Below, one piece after another: positions 52,024-59,419 of a DNA stretch of 64,000 nt (the first letter of the stretch is position 1; each line of letters begins with the position of its first letter). The notes under the pieces are model-generated. The model was not told the DNA's origin, searched no databases, and saw nothing but the letters and a program-made list of their open reading frames with translations. This DNA comes from Romboutsia lituseburensis. Its GTDB lineage: Bacteria; Bacillota; Clostridia; Peptostreptococcales; Peptostreptococcaceae. The position numbers were made by a program, and so were the translations under genes. Location: assembly GCF_024723825.1 (NCBI RefSeq), contig NZ_JANQBQ010000001.1, forward strand, positions 496,001 through 560,000, written 5' to 3'.

Positions 52024-52684
52024 ATTTAATTGAATTTAACTTATTTGAAAGTTTTTCAAATTGTTCACTGCTTATTGATATATATTTTCTATCAACACAA
52101 ACTAAATTTTCTTCTTTAAGAATTTTTAGATTCCTATTTATTGTCCTTATAGAAAAGCCTAATATTGAACCTATTTCTTCTCGGCTTTTTTTTATGTAAA
52201 CAGTTTCTTCATTCTCATTTTCATATGTATCGATTAAGTAGTTTATAAGTGAGTATATCGCAGGATATGCTAAAACTTCACCGTTGTTTAATGATTGTTT
52301 GTACATACTAGAAGATACGAATTTGAGTACATCTAATGCTAGATTTTGATCTTGTTTTATCCAACTTACAAAGTAGTCTACTTTCATTTCTATCATTGTA
52401 CACTCTGTAGATGTTTGTAATGTAGACGAATATTTTTTCTCATCTGCCATAATTTCCATTACACCTATGTATGCAATAGATTCAACTTCTGCAAAATTAT
52501 ATATAAATCCATTTTCAAATTCATTTTTAACTTGCATTTTTCCTACTAGGCTTATGTATATTTTTTCTATATTATTGCCTTTAAGAGTTATTATTTTAGA
52601 TTTTTCAAATATTCTTATTTTATATTTATCTTTTATAATATTAGGTATTTTCTTTATAAATTCTTTTGCATTTTTATCTTGCAT
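52022..52684 (-). CDS. Crp/Fnr-family transcription regulator
   Basis: 220 aa. N-terminal cyclic-nucleotide-binding-like beta barrel (about 20-125) with LKGNNIEKIYISLVGKMQVK and ECTMIEMKVDYFVSWI. C-terminal winged helix (about 150-215) with SREEIGSILGFSIRTINRNLKILKEENLVCV. No N-terminal Fe-S cysteine cluster, so it is not an Fnr-type oxygen sensor. Could be an HcpR-like regulator, since a matching GTAAC-N4-GTTAC site controls hcp 12 kb away, but this link is inference. A 52-bp palindrome lies just upstream of the gene. Confidence 0.85.
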   Translation of the reverse strand: MQDKNAKEFIKKIPNIIKDKYKIRIFEKSKIITLKGNNIEKIYISLVGKMQVKNEFENGFIYNFAEVESIAYIGVMEIMADEKKYSSTLQTSTECTMIEMKVDYFVSWIKQDQNLALDVLKFVSSSMYKQSLNNGEVLAYPAIYSLINYLIDTYENENEETVYIKKSREEIGSILGFSIRTINRNLKILKEENLVCVDRKYISISSEQFEKLSNKLNSIK

Positions 52685-52729
52685 TTTAATTACTCCTAGA
52701 ATACGTTTCTATTTAAGTTTATTTTAGCA

Positions 52730-52781
52730 AATATTAAATTTTATAAAAAGGACATATGTCCCTTTTGTAAAATTTAATATT
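52730..52781. promoter_or_regulatory. 52-bp near-perfect palindrome, operator and/or terminator
   Basis: Arms of 26 bp centred on GGACATATGTCC; only two positions fail to match. It lies 46-97 bp upstream of the Crp/Fnr start codon and about 55 bp downstream of the efflux operon's last gene. It may terminate that operon and also serve as operator for the regulator. Confidence 0.7.
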
Positions 52782-52834
52782 AGTTTTTGTTTTAAGTATA
52801 AATTATATAAGTAGAAATTTCCTCATAGCTTTTG

Positions 52835-53401
52835 TTAATTTTTAAAGCTTTTAACAGGAGCATACCCCTTTGTTTTTAAAATTATATTGGCTGGAAACTT
52901 AATTATACTTTCATTAAAATCCTTTCTACTATTAGTATTAAATTCTTTAACTTGATCATCTATTAAATAATCTAATTCTAATAAGCCATCCATTTTTTTA
53001 GATAACAGTTCATCTTCTTTTAGCTCGCTATTTTTATCATACTCATCTAATAATTTATCTACACTAATGTTTAAATCACTTAATGTATCTATACTTTTAT
53101 TCATATCTTCAGATGTTATATCTGTTTTTTCACTAATTTTATTTGAGTTTTTTATGCATTCTTCTAACAATATATTTGCTGACTTATATCCTTTCATGTT
53201 ATCCTCTAAGTCTTTTAATATATTTAATCTCTCTTTAGCTAATGTATTTATATAATCTATTTGACTAGATACATTAACATACTCATTTTCTGCGTCATTT
53301 ATAATTCCATGGCCTACTATAGACCCTCCTATTAATAAACCTGCTACAATAGTTATAATACCTATTACTTTCTTATTCTTTTTATTCATTTCTATGTTCA
53401 T
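52835..53401 (-). CDS. Membrane-anchored helical hypothetical protein
   Basis: 188 aa. One N-terminal transmembrane segment (about 11-30, KVIGIITIVAGLLIGGSIVG) anchors a long extracellular helical region rich in Lys, Glu and Leu (coiled-coil-like, about 40-160). It ends with FPANIILKTKGYAPVKSFKN. Last gene of the ECF-controlled efflux operon, 25 bp after the MacB-like permease gene. Unrecognised; perhaps an accessory of the export machine. AAGGAG ribosome-binding site. Confidence 0.7.
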   Translation of the reverse strand: MNIEMNKKNKKVIGIITIVAGLLIGGSIVGHGIINDAENEYVNVSSQIDYINTLAKERLNILKDLEDNMKGYKSANILLEECIKNSNKISEKTDITSEDMNKSIDTLSDLNISVDKLLDEYDKNSELKEDELLSKKMDGLLELDYLIDDQVKEFNTNSRKDFNESIIKFPANIILKTKGYAPVKSFKN

Positions 53402-53426
53402 TTTTATTGTCTCCTTATTTTAATTT

Positions 53427-54647
53427 TTATTGTCCTTGTATTGCTTTTATAGGATCTAGTTTAGCTGCCTTTATTGCAGGTATAGATCCAAATATCGCAC
53501 CAGTTAATATAGAAACTGAAAATGCTTTTAAATAAACACCTATACTTGGAATAGCTTTTATTCCAATATATCCACTTGCATAATCTGCAGCAAATGTTCC
53601 AACAATCATTCCAATAATTCCACCTAGAGTTGTTATAACTATTGTTTCTATTACAAACTGTATCAAAATATCTTTAGGCTCAGCACCTATTGCTCTTCTA
53701 ATTCCTATCTCAGATTTTCTTTCTGCTACTGACATATACATTATGTTCATTATACCTATACCACCTATAAACAATGATACTTTTGATAGTATCGAAGTAA
53801 ATTGGCTTATAGAACCTTGAAGAACTGTTAAACTCCATTCTTGCTCCGAACCATTACCATCTCCACCATATGAACCAAAATCTTTATCCTTTGTTTTTTC
53901 AAACATGCTATTTATCTGGTCGCTTATTTCTGATGTTTCATATTCAGGAAGTACCAAGATTTCTATTCCAGTTATAGATGAATCTGAAAGTACTTTTTGT
54001 GTTAGCTCTTCTATACCTAATTTAGATAAATATATCTCTGGATTTCTATATGATTCACTTTCATCACTAAAGTCGACTTCTCGTTTTTTTAGTACTCCTA
54101 TAACTTCAAATGTCTCTCCATTTATATTTACAGATTTTCCAACTGCACTTTCAGCATGAAAATTGAATAAGTTCCATGCAGTATCATATTCTATTATTAC
54201 AGTTTTCCTTTCTAAGTCTTCTAATGAAAACTTTCTACCATATCTTATATCAAGTTTTGTATCATCCTTATATTCATTTATTTTAGTAAACTCTTCATCA
54301 TATTCTGAATTTACCTGTGCATAAATAGAACTACTTGTGTTTTCTCCATATTTAGGTGTTACTCTTTCTACACCTTCCATTTTAGATATCTTATTTATAT
54401 CGTCCTGTGTAAAAGGCTCGTAAAATGCTGGATTTGATATTGTACTTTCATAGTCTGGGTAAAATACATAGCTTAATGTCCTAAATTGAGGATTTAATTT
54501 CATATCTAAAGACTGCTTTTTTATACCATTTCCTATACTAGAAACAACTATTACAGATGTAATTCCTAGTACTATCCATATCATTGCAACAACTACTCTA
54601 AGTTTATTTGACTTTATATTCTCAATAGCATTATTTATGATTACCAT
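53427..54647 (-). CDS. MacB-like ABC permease
   Basis: 406 aa. MacB topology: N-terminal membrane segment (about 17-36, VVVAMIWIVLGITSVIVVSS), large extracellular MacB-type domain (about 40-275), then three C-terminal membrane helices (about 285-400) with SKVSLFIGGIGIMNIMYMSVAERKSEIGIRRAIGA, the FtsX motif. Exports antimicrobials or peptides with the adjacent ATPase and adaptor. GAGGAGGAA ribosome-binding site. Confidence 0.92.
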   Translation of the reverse strand: MVIINNAIENIKSNKLRVVVAMIWIVLGITSVIVVSSIGNGIKKQSLDMKLNPQFRTLSYVFYPDYESTISNPAFYEPFTQDDINKISKMEGVERVTPKYGENTSSSIYAQVNSEYDEEFTKINEYKDDTKLDIRYGRKFSLEDLERKTVIIEYDTAWNLFNFHAESAVGKSVNINGETFEVIGVLKKREVDFSDESESYRNPEIYLSKLGIEELTQKVLSDSSITGIEILVLPEYETSEISDQINSMFEKTKDKDFGSYGGDGNGSEQEWSLTVLQGSISQFTSILSKVSLFIGGIGIMNIMYMSVAERKSEIGIRRAIGAEPKDILIQFVIETIVITTLGGIIGMIVGTFAADYASGYIGIKAIPSIGVYLKAFSVSILTGAIFGSIPAIKAAKLDPIKAIQGQ

Positions 54648-54649
54648 AC

Positions 54650-55333
54650 TTATTCCTCCTCGACTACTACACCGTCATGTAACCTTATAACTTTTGTAGC
54701 ATACTTTAAAAGTTCAGGGTCATGCGTAACCATTATTATAGTTTTTCCGTCATTATTTAATTCTTTTAAAAGCTCCATTATATCTGCGCTTGTTTGTGTA
54801 TCTAATGCTCCTGTTGGCTCATCTGCAAATATTATATCTGGATCATTTACAAGTGCTCTTGCTATTGTTATACGTTGTTGTTGGCCTCCTGAAAGTTCTA
54901 AAGGTTTTTGATTTATTTTATCTATAAGTCCTACTCTTTTTAGGCTTTCTTTTATTCTTTTATCTTTTTCTTCTTTATCGTATCTGTCATTATATATCAT
55001 AGGTAGTTCAATGTTTTTATATATATCTAATGTTTGTATTAAATTAAATTGTTGAAATACAAACCCTATGTTTGTATTTCTAAATCTTGAACGTTCTTTT
55101 TCACTTAAATTTGTTACATCTTTGCCTTTAAATATATATTGTCCCTCATTAAACCTATCTAAAAAACCAAGTATATTTAATAAAGTTGTTTTACCACTAC
55201 CTGATTTCCCCACAATCATTAAAAATTCACCTTTTTTTATATTGATATTTATCGATTTTAAAACACTTAATTTATCTTTTCCTACTGGGTAGTTTTTTTC
55301 TATATTTTTAAGTTTTATTATACTTTCACTCAA
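54650..55333 (-). CDS. MacB/LolD-type ABC ATP-binding protein
   Basis: 227 aa from a TTG start (SESIIKLKNIEK; AGTGAGG before it). Walker A MIVGKSGSGKTTLLNIL (about 40-56), Q-loop GFVFQQFNLIQTLDIYKNI, signature LSGGQQQRITIARAL (about 141-155), Walker B IIFADEPTGALDTQTS and H-loop MVTHDPEL. Powers the adjoining MacB-like permease; the stop is 2 bp from the permease start. Confidence 0.94.
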   Translation of the reverse strand: MSESIIKLKNIEKNYPVGKDKLSVLKSININIKKGEFLMIVGKSGSGKTTLLNILGFLDRFNEGQYIFKGKDVTNLSEKERSRFRNTNIGFVFQQFNLIQTLDIYKNIELPMIYNDRYDKEEKDKRIKESLKRVGLIDKINQKPLELSGGQQQRITIARALVNDPDIIFADEPTGALDTQTSADIMELLKELNNDGKTIIMVTHDPELLKYATKVIRLHDGVVVEEE

Positions 55334-55354
55334 TATGTCTGCCTCACTTTCTTA

Positions 55355-56431
55355 TTAATTTAGATCATTTCCTATTGGTTTTATCTCTTGACCATCCAAA
55401 ATATTTCGGTCTATTATATCCTCTACAATTTTATCATTTTGTTTAATTCCATTTGAAACTAACATGTAACCGTCTTTTTCTTGTACTACTACTATTTCTT
55501 TTTTAGTAACAACTGTTCCATCTAATTTGAATACATAATTTTTATTACCTTCTTTTAATACAGCTGTACTTGGAATTTTTCTATATTCACTACCATATAA
55601 AGCTACTAGCTGAACATGTAATCCGCTTTTTAAGTTATCTTGTTTATCTAGACTTATATCAACACTATACTGTGACATTCCATTATCATTTGAAAAATCT
55701 TGACTTAATTCGTCACCATCTAAAGGTATATCATTTATATTAAATATTTTACCATCATATGTTTGCTTAGTTGCTAAAGCAGTTACTTCAACAATTTGAT
55801 TTAATTTTATTTTGTAAGAGTCCCTTTCATTCACTTGAGCTTTTATATAAAACTCTTGCGTCTGCAATGTTAATACTGGTTGAGTATTATCTCCTTCAAA
55901 TGCTTTATCGTTTATATATACCTTACCAGCAAATGGTGCATATACTGTGCTATAAGCAGTTTTATTTAAATTTGATACTTGCTTATTTAATTCTTTTATT
56001 TCCATTTCTATTACTTGTTTACTTTCCTCATCTACTACACTTTGTTTTTCTTTTTTCTTTTGAGATATCTGTGTATTTAAATTACTTATTTCATTTATTT
56101 GTGATTTGTTTTTACAAGTAAATAAAGGTGTTCCTTTGCTTACATACTTTCCATTTCCCACTATAACTTTATCTAATTCTCCATTTTCACCATCTACAAA
56201 TATCTTTTTAATATTTACTGGTTCTACTTTTCCACTCATAAATATTTTCTCTTTACCTGGTATAGTATATATACCAAATGTATTTTCATTTTCAATCTGT
56301 TCTTTGTGATTAGTACTTATTGTTGAATATGCACTAAATCCTCCGATTGATAATACTGCTATTGTTACAGCTATTATAATTTTTTTCTTCTTAGTTAATT
56401 TAATGTTTTTTAATTTTTCTTTAAGCTTCAT
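55355..56431 (-). CDS. HlyD/MacA-like efflux adaptor
   Basis: 358 aa. Membrane anchor at about 18-35 (KIIIAVTIAVLSIGGFSAYS), then the lipoyl-type hairpin domain (about 65-185: VEPVNIKKIFVDGENGELDK, two helices about 110-155, then APFAGKVYINDKAFEGDNTQ) and a beta-barrel domain. First gene of the efflux operon, behind two tandem copies of the ECF-type promoter motif. Ribosome-binding site AGGAG before ATG. Confidence 0.9.
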   Translation of the reverse strand: MKLKEKLKNIKLTKKKKIIIAVTIAVLSIGGFSAYSTISTNHKEQIENENTFGIYTIPGKEKIFMSGKVEPVNIKKIFVDGENGELDKVIVGNGKYVSKGTPLFTCKNKSQINEISNLNTQISQKKKEKQSVVDEESKQVIEMEIKELNKQVSNLNKTAYSTVYAPFAGKVYINDKAFEGDNTQPVLTLQTQEFYIKAQVNERDSYKIKLNQIVEVTALATKQTYDGKIFNINDIPLDGDELSQDFSNDNGMSQYSVDISLDKQDNLKSGLHVQLVALYGSEYRKIPSTAVLKEGNKNYVFKLDGTVVTKKEIVVVQEKDGYMLVSNGIKQNDKIVEDIIDRNILDGQEIKPIGNDLN

Positions 56432-56495
56432 ATATAACTCCTTTTTAGTTTAAATATTTAATGTATAAGTCCTATTATTTTCTTTCATATATAAC

Positions 56496-56522
56496 TTCGA
56501 ATAGTTTTATATCATATCTATC
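56496..56522 (-). promoter_or_regulatory. ECF-type promoter motif, proximal copy
   Basis: Minus strand: GATAGATA - 15 bases - CGAAGT. Identical spacing to the copy at 56563 and the one upstream of the sigma gene. The -10 element is about 65 bp before the adaptor start codon. Confidence 0.8.
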
Positions 56523-56562
56523 ACTTTTTTATTTTTTATTTTTATTTTCTTCTACTTTTTAC

Positions 56563-56589
56563 TTCGTATTGATTTGTGTCATATCTATC
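56563..56589 (-). promoter_or_regulatory. ECF-type promoter motif, distal copy
   Basis: Minus strand: GATAGATA - 15 bases - CGAAGT, 67 bp upstream of the proximal copy. Two tandem promoters for one operon would raise its output. Confidence 0.75.
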
Positions 56590-56608
56590 ATTTTTATTTT
56601 AAAAAAAT

Positions 56609-56649
56609 AAAAGCTATAAATATTTCAAATTACAATACTTATAGCTTTC
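56609..56649 (-). terminator. Terminator after the anti-sigma gene
   Basis: AAAGCTATAA and TTATAGCTTT flank a loop about 18 bp after the stop at 56667; T-rich tail on the minus strand. Confidence 0.75.
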
Positions 56650-56666
56650 ATTTTTTAATTTGTATT

Positions 56667-57758
56667 TTATTTTAAACGTATTTCAAACTCGCTTCCTATC
56701 TTTTTATATGTTGTAACTTCATTATTCCCTTCAACTGTATTAACTTTTAAATATGGAGAAAGTTTTAGAGTTTTAGCATTTAAATCAAATAGTCCATTTG
56801 ATTTATCAAACTCATACTTAGCTTCTGTAGAGTAATACATTCCACCTTTAAGGCTAAAAGTAAGTTTATTACCTAAATCATCTTTTCCTTTTAAAACAAG
56901 TTCAGCTTCATTTAAATTAATAGTTTTTCCATTATCTAACTTTATCTTTTCATTTCCTTGTGGCTCTGATAATGTTATTGTCTGATTTACAGGATTTTGT
57001 CTGTAACTTTTTATATATAAATCAACCCCATTTTGTAATTTAATATCTTTATTTATTTTAATCTCTTTAGTATCTTTTACTAAATTACTTCCATTTACTT
57101 TAAATTTAAATGTCCATGGACCCCATATTCTTTTAAATTTATCATGTTCATTATCTAGCCATTTATAAGCATCATTTATTTTTATCTTTATATTTATATC
57201 CTCATCCATTGAAATATCATCTGGTAATTTGTATCCTGCAACAAATTCTGTTTTATTTTTAGTTTTTATTGTGGAATATCCTGATACCCCTTTACTTACT
57301 TTTTCCCCATTTACATAAAACCTTTCTGATATTAACTCTATATCTTCATTTGCTTTAAGCTCTTTATCATATTCATGCTCTAAATATACTAATAATTCAT
57401 TTCCATCAAGTAATACGTCTTTGACCCTTACCGTTAATCCATTTTTAGTTACTGATTGGTTTACATTATCTGAGTATTTAGTTAAATCTGTTTTTATTCC
57501 TAAAGCTTGTTTTATGTTATATGCCACTTCTGTTATTTGTTCATATGCAAATGCTCCAATAGACGTATTATATAAAACACCTAAACTTACTATACCTACT
57601 GAAGCTACTGCTATATATTTTTTATAGTTTATATTCTTTTTAATTGATTGTTTAAAATTTCTTTTTATTATTTGCTTTTCTATATCATTAAAATCTTCTC
57701 TTTCATATTCATCTAAATTTATATCTATATTATTTAACTCATCATATATATTTTTCAT
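56667..57758 (-). CDS. DUF4179-type anti-sigma factor
   Basis: 363 aa from ATG 57758 (MKNIYDELNN), preceded by GGAGGAAGG 11 bp upstream; the longer frame begins with a weak TTG inside the sigma gene. N-terminal cytosolic anti-sigma part (about 1-45), transmembrane segment about 47-66 (YIAVASVGIVSLGVLYNTSI), and a large outer domain with DUF4179-like beta strands. Starts 7 bp after the sigma stop, the usual pairing. Expected to hold the ECF sigma factor until an envelope signal releases it. Confidence 0.88.
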   Translation of the reverse strand: MKNIYDELNNIDINLDEYEREDFNDIEKQIIKRNFKQSIKKNINYKKYIAVASVGIVSLGVLYNTSIGAFAYEQITEVAYNIKQALGIKTDLTKYSDNVNQSVTKNGLTVRVKDVLLDGNELLVYLEHEYDKELKANEDIELISERFYVNGEKVSKGVSGYSTIKTKNKTEFVAGYKLPDDISMDEDINIKIKINDAYKWLDNEHDKFKRIWGPWTFKFKVNGSNLVKDTKEIKINKDIKLQNGVDLYIKSYRQNPVNQTITLSEPQGNEKIKLDNGKTINLNEAELVLKGKDDLGNKLTFSLKGGMYYSTEAKYEFDKSNGLFDLNAKTLKLSPYLKVNTVEGNNEVTTYKKIGSEFEIRLK

Positions 57759-57765
57759 ATTAACA

Positions 57766-58314
57766 CTACCTTCCTCCAAGTTTGAATATATCTTTCAACT
57801 TTCTTTTCCCTCTCGATACTCTATTGTAGATTACATCTCTATGCATACCTGTTTCTTCACTTATTGTATCTATATCTTTTTCTTGCACATATAGTTTTAA
57901 AAATAAATCTCGATCTTTTTCTTTTAAATGGCTTAATATATTTTCTATATCATCACTTAATTCATTTTCTAAGAGATTCTCATGTGTATTATCTTCTACT
58001 TTTATTTCTACATCATCTATATTTTGATTTTGTAAATGCTTTGAATATTTTCTTACATAATCAATACTTTTAAACTTTGAAATTCCGCCCAACCAATTTT
58101 TAAAAGTGTTTCTACTTTCATCAAAACTTTCTATATTATTCCATACACCAAGCAATATATCATTTATGCATTCTTCCTGATGACTTTCTAAGTTATACAT
58201 ACTTTTCCTAACGATAGTTTTTATTACCCATCCATAATTATCAATAACATATTCTAGGGCTTTTTCATCTCTTTGCTTTAGTCTTAGAATAAAATTTTCC
58301 TGTGTTATTTTCAT
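57766..58314 (-). CDS. ECF sigma factor
   Basis: 182 aa, sigma-70 extracytoplasmic group. Sigma2 domain (about 15-85; DNYGWVIKTIVRKSMYNLESHQEECINDILLGVWNNIESFDESR and KNWLGGISKFKSIDYVRK), sigma4 (about 120-175; LKEKDRDLFLKLYVQEKDIDTISEETGMHRDVIYNRVSRGKRKL). Followed at once by its anti-sigma gene. Its promoter carries the same GATAGATA-N15-CGAA motif as the efflux operon, so it likely activates itself. Confidence 0.92.
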   Translation of the reverse strand: MKITQENFILRLKQRDEKALEYVIDNYGWVIKTIVRKSMYNLESHQEECINDILLGVWNNIESFDESRNTFKNWLGGISKFKSIDYVRKYSKHLQNQNIDDVEIKVEDNTHENLLENELSDDIENILSHLKEKDRDLFLKLYVQEKDIDTISEETGMHRDVIYNRVSRGKRKLKDIFKLGGR

Positions 58315-58362
58315 TACTTTTCCTCCGATATCATTTCTAAAATTTTATTCTTCGTTTATTAA

Positions 58363-58389
58363 TTCGAAGCACATTATCTTATATCTATC
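58363..58389 (-). promoter_or_regulatory. ECF-type promoter motif upstream of the sigma gene
   Basis: Minus strand: GATAGATA - 15 bases - CGAA, with the -10 element about 50 bp before the sigma start codon. Same spacing and bases as the two copies before the efflux adaptor gene; predicts self-activation. Confidence 0.8.
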
Positions 58390-58524
58390 AAAATTAAATA
58401 TTTAATTATTATTTCTTTTTTATTTTATACAATATAAATAAATTATTGTAAATAAATCTAACTTTTTTTTTAGATTTTAATTTTAAATAATTTTATATGT
58501 GAAAATTAGTATTGCTTATAACAC

Positions 58525-58557
58525 AAAAAAGCTAGTCTAATTTGACTAGCTTTTTTA
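58525..58557 (-). terminator. Terminator after the flavoprotein gene
   Basis: AAAAAAGCTAGTC and GACTAGCTTTTTT form a strong stem 4 bp past the stop at 58560, T run on the minus strand. Confidence 0.9.
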
Positions 58558-58559
58558 TG

Positions 58560-59096
58560 TTATATATTTTTCCCCATTTCATATGCTTCTTTCATTGCGT
58601 CACTACTTTTTATATCGCCTTTTTCCCAAGCTCCTGTTCCGTATATAACGCCTTTTTCCTTTGCTCCTTCTAGGCAATCAGTAAATCCTCTAAAACATTC
58701 TATGGTTCTTTCAAGTGCCGCTTTGCTATTTACTGCTGCTGTAGCTATAAAATAAAATTCTTTATTATTTATTTCTGTATATCTTGCAACGGTTCTATCT
58801 ATTAACGTTTTTATCTGTGCATCTAGTGAATAGAAATACACTGGTGTTGCCATTACAATTACATCTGCTTTAATCATTTTTTCTAATATATCAGCCATTT
58901 CATCTTTTTGTGCACATTTACCAGTTTTCTCACAGGCATAACATCCTGTACAGTATCCTATTTTTTTATTACTTATAAATATCTTTTCTACTTTATTTCC
59001 AGATTCTTTTGCTCCCATTACAAACTGATTACAAAGTATATCAGAATTTCCCCCTTTTCTTGGACTTCCTGATAAAACTAATATATTTTTACTCAT
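58560..59096 (-). CDS. Iron-sulfur flavoprotein (flavodoxin-like FMN reductase)
   Basis: 178 aa. FMN-binding loop SGSPRKGGNSD (about 9-19) and an Isf-type compact cysteine motif CTGCYACEKTGKC (about 49-61, CxxCxxC..C) that likely binds a [4Fe-4S] cluster; then VMATPVYFYSLDAQIKTLIDR. Transfers electrons to O2, H2O2 or quinone-like compounds in related proteins. Its promoter has a 19-bp spacer with a MerR-type dyad. GGGGG ribosome-binding site. Confidence 0.92.
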   Translation of the reverse strand: MSKNILVLSGSPRKGGNSDILCNQFVMGAKESGNKVEKIFISNKKIGYCTGCYACEKTGKCAQKDEMADILEKMIKADVIVMATPVYFYSLDAQIKTLIDRTVARYTEINNKEFYFIATAAVNSKAALERTIECFRGFTDCLEGAKEKGVIYGTGAWEKGDIKSSDAMKEAYEMGKNI

Positions 59097-59133
59097 ATTT
59101 ATCTACCCCCTGTTTTATTTACTCTATACTTAT

Positions 59134-59164
59134 ATCTTAGTCCTTTGAGTTCGCTCCAAGTCAA
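59134..59164 (-). promoter_or_regulatory. MerR-type promoter of the flavoprotein gene
   Basis: Minus strand: TTGACT - 19 bp - TAAGAT. The spacer holds an imperfect dyad, CTTGGAGCG/AACTCAAAG. A 19-bp spacer with the dyad between -35 and -10 is typical of MerR-family-controlled promoters. Confidence 0.7.
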
Positions 59165-59228
59165 CCATTTTTATTTATTATTTTATAAATAAAAAATTCG
59201 CTTCGCTCATGTCGCAACGACTTCGTCC

Positions 59229-59334
59229 GTTGCTAAAAAATGTCATTTTTTACTTTCACAAACGTGTTGACATGACTATACTTCATGACTTATCCACAGT
59301 TTTTGAAGTATCATAAATTCCTTAAGCGTAAAAA
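59229..59334 (+). repeat. Dispersed intergenic repeat, copy 2
   Basis: Same orientation as the copy at 22798. Begins GTTGCTAAAAAATGTC and ends CTTAAGCGTAAAAAA. Flanked on the left by TTCGCTTCGCTC and GCAACG/CGTTGC motifs. No ORF. Confidence 0.8.
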
Positions 59335-59363
59335 ACAATATAATTCGGCTTTGCTATAAATAT

Positions 59364-59406
59364 AAAAAGAGCTGATTTGTATTTATAACAAAATCAGCTC
59401 TTTTTT
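59364..59406 (-). terminator. Terminator after the DXS-like gene
   Basis: AAAAAGAGCTGATTT and AAATCAGCTCTTTTT form a 15-bp stem, 14 bp past the stop at 59420; T-rich in both directions. Confidence 0.92.
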
Positions 59407-59419
59407 ATATTATATTTTA

